Source: Ligustrum vulgare (Eukaryota > Streptophyta > Magnoliopsida > Lamiales > Oleaceae). Taken from it: a stretch of 64,000 nt of DNA. Below, piece after piece: positions 1-11,294 of the stretch (positions within the stretch are counted from its first letter, which is position 1; every line of letters starts with the position of its first letter). The stretch lies in assembly GCA_963555705.1 (NCBI GenBank), contig OY743183.1, positions 47,915,466 to 47,979,465 on the forward strand, in the 5' to 3' direction. The notes under the pieces are model-generated. The model did not search any database, was not told where the DNA came from, and worked only from the letters and a program-made list of their open reading frames with translations. A program made the position numbers and the translations under genes.

Positions 1-3000
1 AAAGAAAATTAGTCTATCTGAACCAAAACTTGAATAAGGAAAATGAAAATCTTATTGAAGGAAAAACTGAGTTTCAAGTTGAAAATTCAGGTCTGAACTA
101 GTTTTAACTGAGTTTAAATTCAACGAGATGACATCTTGGACAATTGATAGGATTGAGAAATGTAAATAATTTTTCAACGAGATGAGATCTTCGACAATTG
201 ATAGGATTGAGAAATGTATAGTTTTTAATCCTTCTAAGGATTACTTAGCCACTGTTTGGTAACCAGAATAAACTGGTTTATAAACCAGTTTATAGACTAC
301 ACAATTTCTCAAACTATTTTTTAATCAAGAAAATCGAGAATAAATCTCAATACCTTTATTAAAATTTGAATGAATAATTTGTCTACAATGACCTTCTTTT
401 ATAATAGAAGGAAAACCCTAATTCTTGTAGGAAAAGGAAACTAAATAAAAAAGATAATTAAACAAATAAGGTAAACGAAATCTAACCAAATTAAATCACC
501 CTATAAATACCCGGGTGTAAAATAAAAATCAAAACGAAATTACGAAGATAACACTAAAGTAATAAAAAGCTATTTTTATTGCCTAAACATGCTTGAATTC
601 TAAAAATCCATCTTATATCACATTTTGTGTGTTCAGTTCATCTCTTCGAGATAGTTACAATAGATTATGGGCCTTAAACTAAATTACGAAGATAACACTA
701 AAGTAATAAAAAGCTATTTTGACCGCCTAAAAATGCTTGAATTCTCAAAATCCATCTTATTTCACATTTTTTGTGTTCAGTTCATCTATTCGAGATAGCT
801 ACAATAGATTATGGGCCTTAAACGGAGGTCGGACTCCAAATATGCAAATTATGGTCGGGACCCCTTTCAATCTAGTTCTTTCTTTGATCCACTTTTCCAT
901 TTGTTCTACATCAATTAATTAATTAATTAATAATTTTATGCATAAATTAAAGAAAATTAGTCTATCTGAAACAAAACTTGAATAAGGAAAATGAAAATCT
1001 TATTGAAGGAAAACCTGACTTTCAAGTTGAAAATTCAGGCCTGAACTAGTTTTAACTGAGTTTAAATTCAACGAGATGACATCTTGGACAATTGATAGGA
1101 TTTAGAAATGTAAATAATTTTTCAACGAGATGAGATCTTCGACAATTGATAGGATTGAGAAATGTATAGTTTTTAATCCTTCTAAGGATTACTTAGCCAC
1201 TGTTTGGTAACCAGAATAAACTGGTTTATAAACCAGTTTATAGACTACACAATTTCTCAAACTAATTTTTAATCAAGAAAATCGAGAATAAATCTCAATA
1301 CCTTTATTAAAATTTGAATGAATAATTTGTCTACAATGACCTTCTTTTATAATAGAAGGAAAACCCTAATTCTTGTAGGAAAAGGAAACTAAATAAAAAA
1401 GATAATTAAACAAATAAGGTAAACGAAATCTAACCAAATTAAATCACACTGTAAATACCCGGGTGTAAAATAAAAATCAAAACGAAATTACGAAGATAAC
1501 ACTAAAGTAATAAAAAGCTATTTTTATTGCCTAAACATGCTTGAATTCTAAAAATCCATCTTATATCACATTTTGTGTGTTCAGTTCATCTCTTCGAGAT
1601 AGTTACAATAGGTTATGGGCCTTAAACTAAATTACGAAGATAACACTAAAGTAATAAAAAGCTATTTTGACCGCCTAAAAATGCTTGAATTCTCAAAATC
1701 CATCTTATTTCACATTTTTTGTGTTCAGTTCATCTATTCGAGATAGCTACAATAGATTATGGGCCTTAAACGGAGGTCGGACTCCAAATATGGAAATTAT
1801 GGTCGGGACCCCTTTCAATCTAGTTCTTTCTTTGATCCACTTTTCCATTTGTTCTACATAAATTAATTAATTAATTAATAATTTTATGCATAAATTAAAG
1901 AAAATTAGTCTATCTGAAACAAAACTTGAATAAGGAAAATGAAAATCTTATTGAAGGAAAACCTGAGTTTCAAGTTGAAAATTCAGGCCTGAACTAGTTT
2001 TAACTGAGTTTAAATTCAACGAGATGACATCTTGGACAATTGATAGGATTTAGAAATGTAAATAATTTTTCAACGAGATGAGATCTTCGACAATTGATAG
2101 GATTGAGAAATGTATAGTTTTTAATCCTTCTAAGGATTACTTAGCCACTGTTTGGTAACCAGAATAAACTGGTTTATAAACCAGTTTATAGACTACACAA
2201 TTTCTCAAACTATTTTTTAATCAAGAAAATCGAGAATAAATCTCAATACCTTTATTAAAATTTGAATGAATAATTTGTCTACAATGACCTTCTTTTATAA
2301 TAGAAGGAAAACCCTAATTCTTGTAGGAAAAGGAAACTAAATAAAAAAGATAATTAAACAAATAAGGTAAACGAAATCTAACCAAATTAAATCACCCTAT
2401 AAATACCCGGGTGTAAAATAAAAATCAAAACGAAATTACGAAGATAACACTAAAGTAATAAAAAGCTATTTTTATTGCCTAAACATGCTTGAATTCTAAA
2501 AATCCATCTTATATCACATTTTGTGTGTTCAGTTCATCTCTTCGAGATAGTTACAATAGATTATGGGCCTTAAACTAAATTACGAAGATAACACTAAAGT
2601 AATAAAAAGCTATTTTGACCGCCTAAAAATGCTTGAATTCTCAAAATCCATCTTATTTCACATTTTTTGTGTTCAGTTCATCTATTCGAGATAGCTACAA
2701 TAGATTATGGGCCTTAAACGGAGGTCGGACTCCAAATATGCAAATTATGGTCGGGACCCCTTTCAATCTAGTTCTTTCTTTGATCCACTTTTCCATTTGT
2801 TCTACATCAATTAATTAATTAATTAATAATTTTATGCATAAATTAAAGAAAATTAGTCTATCTGAAACAAAACTTGAATAAGGAAAATGAAAATCTTATT
2901 GAAGGAAAACCTGACTTTCAAGTTGAAAATTCAGGCCTGAACTAGTTTTAACTGAGTTTAAATTCAACGAGATGACATCTTGGACAATTGATAGGATTTA

Positions 3001-6000
3001 GAAATGTAAATAATTTTTCAACGAGATGAGATCTTCGACAATTGATAGGATTGAGAAATGTATAGTTTTTAATCCTTCTAAGGATTACTTAGCCACTGTT
3101 TGGTAACCAGAATAAACTGGTTTATAAACCAGTTTATAGACTACACAATTTCTCAAACTAATTTTTAATCAAGAAAATCGAGAATAAATCTCAATACCTT
3201 TATTAAAATTTGAATGAATAATTTGTCTACAATGACCTTCTTTTATAATAGAAGGAAAACCCTAATTCTTGTAGGAAAAGGAAACTAAATAAAAAAGATA
3301 ATTAAACAAATAAGGTAAACGAAATCTAACCAAATTAAATCACACTGTAAATACCCGGGTGTAAAATAAAAATCAAAACGAAATTACGAAGATAACACTA
3401 AAGTAATAAAAAGCTATTTTTATTGCCTAAACATGCTTGAATTCTAAAAATCCATCTTATATCACATTTTGTGTGTTCAGTTCATCTCTTCGAGATAGTT
3501 ACAATAGGTTATGGGCCTTAAACTAAATTACGAAGATAACACTAAAGTAATAAAAAGCTATTTTGACCGCCTAAAAATGCTTGAATTCTCAAAATCCATC
3601 TTATTTCACATTTTTTGTGTTCAGTTCATCTATTCGAGATAGCTACAATAGATTATGGGCCTTAAACGGAGGTCGGACTCCAAATATGGAAATTATGGTC
3701 GGGACCCCTTTCAATCTAGTTCTTTCTTTGATCCACTTTTCCATTTGTTCTACATAAATTAATTAATTAATTAATAATTTTATGCATAAATTAAAGAAAA
3801 TTAGTCTATCTGAAACAAAACTTGAATAAGGAAAATGAAAATCTTATTGAAGGAAAACCTGAGTTTCAAGTTGAAAATTCAGGCCTGAACTAGTTTTAAC
3901 TGAGTTTAAATTCAACGAGATGACATCTTGGACAATTGATAGGATTTAGAAATGTAAATAATTTTTCAACGAGATGAGATCTTCGACAATTGATAGGATT
4001 GAGAAATGTATAGTTTTTAATCCTTCTAAGGATTACTTAGCCACTGTTTGGTAACCAGAATAAACTGGTTTATAAACCAGTTTATAGACTACACAATTTC
4101 TCAAACTATTTTTTAATCAAGAAAATCGAGAATAAATCTCAATACCTTTATTAAAATTTGAATGAATAATTTGTCTACAATGACCTTCTTTTATAATAGA
4201 AGGAAAACCCTAATTCTTGTAGGAAAAGGAAACTAAATAAAAAAGATAATTAAACAAATAAGGTAAACGAAATCTAACCAAATTAAATCACACTATAAAT
4301 ACCCGGGTGTAAAATAAAAATCAAAACGAAATTACGAAGATAACACTAAAGTAATAAAAAGCTATTTTTATTGCCTAAACATGCTTGAATTCTAAAAATC
4401 CATCTTATATCACATTTTGTGTGTTCAGTTCATCTCTTCGAGATTGTTACAATAGGTTATGGGCTTAAACTAAATTACGAAGATAACACTAAAGTAATAA
4501 AAAGCTATTTTGACTGCCTAAAAATGCTTGAATTCTCAAAATCCATCTTATTTCACATTTTTTGTCTTCAGTTCATCTATTCGAGATAGCTACAATAGAT
4601 TATGGGCCTTAAACGGAGGTCGGACTCCAAATATGCAAATTATGGTCGGGACCCCTTTCAATCTAGTTCTTTCTTTGATCCACTTTTCCATTTGTTCTAC
4701 ATCAATTAATTAATTAATTAATAATTTTATGCATAAATTAAAGAAAATTAGTCTATCTGAAACAAAACTTGAATAAGAAAAATGAAAATCTTATTGAAGG
4801 AAAAACTGAGTTTCAAGTTGAAAATTCAAGCCTGAACTAGTTTTAACTGAGTTTAAATTCAACGAGATGACATCTTGGACAATTGATAGGATTTAGAAAT
4901 GTAAATAATTTTTCAACGAGATGAGATCTTCGACAATTGATAGGATTGAGAAATGTATAGTTTTTAATCCTTCTAAGGATTACTTAGCCACTGTTTGGTA
5001 ACCAGAACAAACTGGTTTATAAACCAGTTTATAGACTACACAATTTCTCAAACTAATTTTTAATCAAGAAAATCGAGAATAAATCTCAATACCTTTATTA
5101 AAATTTGAATGAATAATTTGTCTACAATGACCTTCTTTTATAATAGAAGGAAAACCCTAATTCTTGTAGGAAAAGGAAACTAAATAAAAAAGATAATTAA
5201 ACAAATAAGGTAAACTAAATCTAACCAAATTAAATCACCCTATAAATACCCGGGTGTAAAATAAAAATCAAAACGAAATTACGAAGATAACACTAAAGTA
5301 ATAAAAAGCTATTTTTATTGCCTAAACATGCTTGAATTCTAAAAATCCATCTTATATCGCATTTTGTGTGTTCAGTTCATCTCTTCGAGATAGTTACAAT
5401 AGATTATGGGCCTTAAACTAAATTACGAAGATAACACTAAAGTAATAAAAAGCTATTTTGACTGCCTAAAAATGCTTGAATTCTCAAAATCCATCTTATT
5501 TCATATTTTTTGTGTTCAGTTCATCTATTCGAATAGCTACAATAGATTATGGGCCTTAAACGGAGGTCGGACTCCAAATATGCAAATTATGGCCGGGACC
5601 CCTTTCAATCTAGTTCTTTCTTTGATCCACTTTGCCATTTGTTCTACATCAATTAATTAATTATTTTATGCATAAATTAAAGAAAATTAGTCTATCTGAA
5701 ACAAAACTTGAATAAGGAAAATGAAAATCTTATTGAAGGAAAAACTGAGTTTCAAGTTGAAAATTCAGGCCTGAACTAGTTTTAACTGAGTTTAAATTCA
5801 ACGAGATGACATCTTGGACAATTGATAGGATTGAGAAATGTAAATAATTTTTCAACGAGATGAGATCTTCGACAATTGATATATAGGATTTAGAAATGTA
5901 TGGTTTTTAATCCTTCTAAGGATTACTTAGCCACTGTTTGGTAACCAGAATAAACTGGTTTATAAACCAGTTTATAGACTACACAATTTCTCAAACTAAT

Positions 6001-6006
6001 TTTTAA
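1..6006. repeat. Array 1 of ~948-bp tandem units
   Basis: Six complete head-to-tail units can be phased on the motif AAAGAAAATTAGTCTATCTG: 1-948, 949-1896, 1897-2844, 2845-3792, 3793-4739 and 4740-5678. A partial unit follows from 5679. Window base 1 is already inside the array, so it continues to the left. Units differ by only a few percent. Each holds an internal 144-bp duplication, a TATAAATA-CCCGGG segment, and a 24-bp palindrome (269-292 in unit 1). The short reading frames inside the units start at TTG, not ATG, and are broken in units 2 and 4, so I treat the array as non-coding. Confidence 0.95.
537..824. repeat. 144-bp internal direct duplication in the 948-bp unit
   Basis: The segment starting AAATTACGAAGATAACAC at 537 is repeated from 681. 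The two halves differ at a few sites, for example TTTTTATTGCC against TTTTGACCGCC. The pair recurs in every 948-bp unit and also in the single-copy version beside P450 copy B (55105 and 55249). The diverged copy at 43443 has only one. The duplication is therefore older than the array but younger than the split from the 43-kb copy. Confidence 0.9.
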
Positions 6007-6089
6007 TCACTTATATTTTCTCTCTCTAATTTTCAACCATTATTTTTACCTCAAAACCATAAATAAATCAGTTTATAAACCAAACAGTG
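5932..6089. mobile_element. MITE-like 158-bp element, CACTGTTTGGT termini
   Basis: The left end reads CACTGTTTGGT and the right end is its inverse, ACCAAACAGTG. The interior is AT-rich with CTGGTTTATAAACCAG palindromes and no coding capacity. Full copies of identical length lie at 17917-18074 and 55760-55917, and a diverged one near 43960-44110. Inside the 948-bp units only the left half is present, because the unit junction falls in the middle of this element. Terminal sequence and size suggest a hAT or PIF type MITE. A clean target duplication was not found, so the family is uncertain. Confidence 0.5.
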
Positions 6090-6646
6090 TTACGTTTTAT
6101 TAAAATTCTTTTACCTCGAACAACTTTATTAATATATTAAAAAAAGAAGTCGAATGTTATTTACTAAAAGCTCTGTAGATGGAAAATGGCTCCTACCCCG
6201 GGCCCCCTAGAACTCTTGCATTGAAGCTTCCTAATAGTTGAAATTTGAATGGAAAGAATTCGTATGAACCTATTTTCCAAATAAAAAATTTTAAACTTTA
6301 GAATTTTTGCGGGGGTCATTTTGACAATATGGTTTATTTCCCCCACAAAAAAAAAAAATAATAATAAATAAATAAATTTGAACAGGTTTTAATAATTAAC
6401 AATTCATAAAACAAGTTTGTAAGTTTGTAGTACAACAATTAGGTTTTAATTCAACTTTAAAATACTCCATCCATCCCATAAAGATAGTCTCATTTATAAT
6501 TTTACAGAGATTAAGAAAATATAATTACTATATGTTAGAACTATAAATTTACTTACATTTTACGTGATATACCCCTACATTGAATAATGAGTAATTCATA
6601 TTTGTTAATGATAACATTAACATACTCTCAATAAGAAAAATTGTCT
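6090..6646. repeat. Duplicated P450-upstream flank, first copy
   Basis: This stretch and its continuation at 15233-15500 match 18075-18895 and 55918-56740, the sequence between the array and the P450 promoter. It has no coding capacity. The copy stops at about 15500, just before the P450 promoter would begin, and runs into array 2 instead. The array plus flank was therefore itself tandemly duplicated. The CACTA element sits inside this copy only. Confidence 0.85.
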
Positions 6647-6666
6647 CACTAGTAGAAAAACGCGAA

Positions 6667-6800
6667 AAAAAAGGGTTTAGGCGTCGGTACGTCGAGAACC
6701 GACGCCTAAACCCGGTTCAGGCGTCTGTTCTTCGAGAACCGACGCCTAAACCCGGTTCAGGCGTCGGTTCTCGAAGAACCGACACCTAAACCTAATATAT
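6667..6800. repeat. CACTA left subterminal inverted motifs
   Basis: Alternating GGCGTCGGT and ACCGACGCC motifs are arranged as three short hairpins joined by CTAAACCCGGTTCA spacers. The same motif with the opposite arm recurs at the right end (15000-15215, GGCGTCGGTT and AACCGACGCC, with variants in TTTACGCGTCG). Subterminal repeats of this kind are the usual binding sites for the TNPA-type protein in CACTA elements. The role here is by analogy. Confidence 0.75.
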
Positions 6801-6971
6801 TTAATTCAAAAATTCGCGCGATTCATACTCCATTCCGCGCATATCTCTCTCTCACTCTCTCTCAACACTTGAACATCGAGCCATCACCACCACCGTGCCT
6901 CCACCAACACCACGACGCCACCAACACCGCGACGCCACTACGAACCCGCCTCCATCTCGTAAGAAATTTAC

Positions 6972-7032
6972 TCTTATATGTGTGTGTGCGTGTATGTATA
7001 TATATATATGTGTGTGTGTGTGCGTGTGTATG

Positions 7033-7066
<34 letters not shown>

Positions 7067-7148
7067 CGTGTATGTATATATATATATGTGTGTATATATA
7101 TGTATATGTGTGTGTTTATATATATATATATTTGTATGTATAAAAATG

Positions 7149-7191
<43 letters not shown>

Positions 7192-7247
7192 GTGAATTAT
7201 TATATACATATATGTATATATATATTTGTATGTATAAAAATGTGAAT

Positions 7248-7295
<48 letters not shown>
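6972..7295. repeat. (TG)n/(TA)n microsatellites
   Basis: Runs of TG and TA dinucleotides lie between the left subterminal repeats and the transposase gene. They produce long spurious reading frames rich in Tyr, Ile, Val and Cys on both strands. No gene is called. The segment probably lies in the untranslated leader or promoter of the transposase gene. Confidence 0.9.
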
Positions 7296-7298
<3 letters not shown>

Positions 7299-7831
7299 AT
7301 AATTTTGGTATTGCAAATAGTTAATTGATATAATTTGAATTATTGGAATTATATTGAAATTATGCATGGAATGTTAGGTTATGAAATCATACTTTGAGCA
7401 TTTTAGGAATTAAGAATTGATTTTGGATTAATTTTGGAGTGGTTGATGATGTTGAAGTTTGATTTATTGTGTTTGAGTAGTGAATATGTGGAGGTTGAAC
7501 ATTTTTGTTGTATTGTGGCATTTTGATTGCAGGTTGGGTAAGTCCAACTTATAGGGGAGACTCTGCCGAAATTACTGTAGGATTTTACAAATAAAAAATG
7601 AAGATAATAGTAATTATAGGTGATTTTCACTATCATAGAATTAACCATACTAAATAAATAACTAAACAAAATATACAAGTAAAATTATGAAGTATTCAAC
7701 GTAATAAATTATCGTATGCATGTGATTTCAATTATTAATATATAGTTGGTTCAAGTATATAACTATCATTACAAATATTCACTCAAAAGTAATATTTTTT
7801 TAATTATATCTTCGCATATAGTTTATTAGAT

Positions 7832-10800
7832 ATGGATCGAGATTGGATGTACGGCAGGCGTAATACACATGAATATTTGAAAGGAGTTGAAGAGTTTATG
7901 AAATGTGCGGACGAACACATGAGAGAGAAAGGTGAAGCAATGATTTTGTGTCCTTGTTGTGATTGTAAGAATCTGAGAAAGTTTCGTAGTTTTGAGCAAG
8001 TGAAGAGTCATTTGATTCGTCGTGGGTTTAAAGAAGGTTATAAACAATGGATATGGTATGGTGAGAGTATGCTTCCTAGGACATGCACTAGTGACGATGA
8101 AGGTGGACTGCAGGAGAATAATTTAGGCAATATTGATGAGAATGATGTGGAAAATGACAATAATGATATGATAGACGAAATGATGCGTGATATACAAGGG
8201 AATTCATTGAAAAGCCTCATCTGTTCGATAGCTTGTTCAATGATTCTGAGAAGACTTTGTTTCCTGGATGTAGAAAATTCACAAAATTGTCTACTGTGTT
8301 GAAATTGTATAACTTGAAAGCAAATAGTAGGTGGAGTGATAAGAGTTTCACGGCATTACTGGAACTCTTACGAGAGATGCTTCCGGAGGATAACGAGCTT
8401 CCTAGTTCAATTTACGAAGCAAAGAAATTGTTGTGTCCAATGGGAATGGAGATCGAGAGGATACATGCATGTCCAAATGATTGTATACTGTATCGAAATG
8501 AGTATAAGGACTTGCATCTGTGTCCAAAGTGTGGGGCATCACGGTATAAGCGAAAGAACATGAATGCTAATTCTGAGGATAAGAAAAGCCCTCCGGAAAA
8601 GGTGTTGTGGTACCTACCCGTAGTACCAAGATTTAAACGTTTGTTTGCCAATGCAAAGGATGCGAAGAACATGCGGTGGCATGCTGATGGGAGGAAACAA
8701 GATGGAAAACTAAGACACGTGGCCGATTCTCCTCAATGGAGGAACATTAATAGGTTGTTTCCTGATTTTGGGGGTGAAGATAGGAATCTTAGGCTTGGAC
8801 TATGTACAGATGGAATGAACCCGCACGGTAATATGAGTAGTCGACATAGCACTTGGCCGGTTCTTCTAACGATTTACAATCTTCCTCCTTGGTTATGTAT
8901 GAAGCGCAAGTATATCATATTGTCTTTGTTAATATCAGGGCCTAAACAACCGGGGAATGACATAGATGTTTATCTTGCCCCACTAATTGAAGATTTAAGA
9001 CTGATGTGGGATGAAGGTGTATCGGTGTTTGATGCACATAGCCAGATGAATTTCACCTTACGTGCTATGATATTTTGCACCGTAAATGATTTTCCCGCAT
9101 ATGGTAACTTGTCAGGTTATACGAACAAAGGACCTAAAGCATGTCCCGTTTGTGAAGAAGACACGATTGATCTTTGGTTGAAAAACTGTAAGAAAAATGT
9201 CTTTATGAGTCATAGAAGATTTCTCTCCGCTGATCACCCTTATCGAAAGAAGAAGAAGGCATTCAATGGAAAAATTGAGGATCGAGCAGCTCGCTTGCCG
9301 TTAACAGGAGGTGAGGTATATGAACGAGTTAAAAATATTGATGTTTTGTTTGGAAAACCTTTTAAGCCTCCTCAAAAGAGTCTTTGGAAGAAGAGGTCCA
9401 TATTCTGGGATCTACCTTATTGGCAACATTTATCAGTAAGGTATTGTCTTGATGTAATGCACGTGGAATAAAATGTTTGTGATAGCATCATTGGGACATT
9501 GGTGAACGTTCAAGGGAAGACGAAAGATGGTATCAAAGTCAGGAAGGACATGGTAGAAATGGGGATACGGGATCAATTAGCACCGTAAGAGTCCGAAAAA
9601 CGTACTTATTTACCTCCAGCTTGCTATACTTTGTCCAGAAAAGAGAAAACATGTTTTTGTGAGTGCCTTCATGGTATTAAGGTTCCATCTGGATACTCAT
9701 CAAACATCAAAAGTCTTGTGTCGATGAAGGACTTGAAATTGGTTGGTATGAAGTCTCATGATTGTCATGTGTTAATGCAACACTTGTTACCAGTTGCAAT
9801 TCGAGGCATACTTCCAAAACATGTCAGACAAGTCATAATAAAACTTTGTTTTTTCTTCAATGCAATTTGCAGTAAAGTTGTTGACCCAGAGGCGTTGGAT
9901 GATTTGCAGGCCGATATTGTTATCACTCTATGTCAATTTGAAATGTATTTCCCGCCATCATTTTTTGACGTTATGGTGCACTTACTTGTTCACTTGGTAA
10001 GAGAAATTAAGATATGTGGTCCGGTGTTCTTGCGGTATATGTATCCATTTGAGAGATACATGGGTATTTTGAAAGGATATGTCAGAAATCGATTTCGACC
10101 CGAAGGCAGTATCATTGAAGGTTATGCCGCTGAGGAGGCTATTGAATTTTGTACTGACTACCTTGATGACGTTGAGACTATTGGTGTTCCTAAATCTCGT
10201 CACGAGGGAAGACTCGAAGGTAAAGGGACGATTGGATGCAAATCAATTGTCCCTAGTGTTGAATTGCGAGATAAAGCACACCTCCTAGTATTACAACACC
10301 TTTCTCAAGTTCATCCGTATTTAGACGAGCACATGTCCATCCTAAGGCAGCAGAATCCTTCTAAAGGTGAAAGGTGGGTAACTAATCAACACAATCGTTT
10401 ATTTGCAAAATGGTTCAAAGATAGAGTCATGAAAGAGTTGTCACAAACGTCGAATACCATTGTTGAAACGGTAAAGTGGTTAGCGTATGGTCCCAGCACG
10501 ATTGTGAGATCTTATGAAGCATATGACATTAATGGGTATACGTTTTACACTAAACGTCAAGATGATAAGAGTGCGGTGCAAAACAGTGGAGTGACACAAG
10601 TAGCACTATCAAGAGATTTTTCAAGTGCTAAAGATACAATGCCAATAGATGCCTCGATGTCCTATTATGGTGTCATTGAAGAAATTTGGGAACTTGATTA
10701 CAGGGAGTTCAAGTTTCCTCTCTTCCAATGTAAATGGGTTGATAATCGACGGGGTGTTCGGGTGGATGAATTAGGTTTCACTTTGGTGGATTTTGGACGG

Positions 10801-11082
10801 TTGGGTTATCTTGACGAGCTATTCATACTTGCATCACAAGCCAAACAGGTATTTTATGTTCTTGATCCTGCCGACACTAAGTGATCAGTGGTCCTTCAAG
10901 GAAAGAGACACATTGTTGGCATTGGTGATGTAGTAGATGAAGAAGATTATGATCACTTTGATGAAACTCCTCCATTTTCTATTGGTATACAAGGTAGTGC
11001 AACTTTAGAGGAAGATAACATTGAATCCACTTACATGCGTTGGGATCATGAAGAAGGATTATGGATTGACCGTCGTTCGTGA
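7832..11082 (+). pseudogene. TNPD-type CACTA transposase, broken
   Basis: The ATG at 7832 opens a transposase-associated domain with a C-x2-C-x-C cluster (CPCCDC). From 8233 the tnp2 transposase core follows and ends in the family motif LDVMHVE at 9471. Then come a DUF4218 region (about 9640-10150) and a DUF4216 region (about 10500-10870), the standard order for En/Spm TNPD proteins. The coding frame shifts near 8207, where one base appears missing between the two domains. Three in-frame stops follow: TAA at 9469-9471, TAA at 9586-9588 and TGA at 10882-10884. All later segments stay in one frame to the final TGA at 11082. In an active element the product would cut and join the transposon ends in the nucleus. 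I judge this copy unable to do so. Confidence 0.85.
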
Positions 11083-11294
11083 TTATTCATTGTGTGAGTT
11101 CATTTATACATTCTCGCATGCATATAACTCTCTTTTGTTCTTTATATATGCTCTATACGTTGTTCATATTAATTGTGTGAGTTCATTTACATATTCTTGC
11201 ATATAACTTTCTTGTATTTTTTTATATATGCTCTATACGTTGTTAATAATCATTTATTTATATGTGCAGATACGTAGACAATTTTCCCAATATA

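Noticed and set aside
737..922. 61-codon open frame repeated in the 948-bp units (also 2633, 4528, 16512, 17460, 55303)
   Set aside because: Starts at TTG, has no domain, is broken in units 2 and 4, and simply follows the repeat. Repetition is not evidence of coding.
6862..7328. Overlapping frames on both strands rich in Tyr, Ile, Val, Cys and His
   Set aside because: Produced by (TG)n and (TA)n runs; no composition or motif of a real protein.
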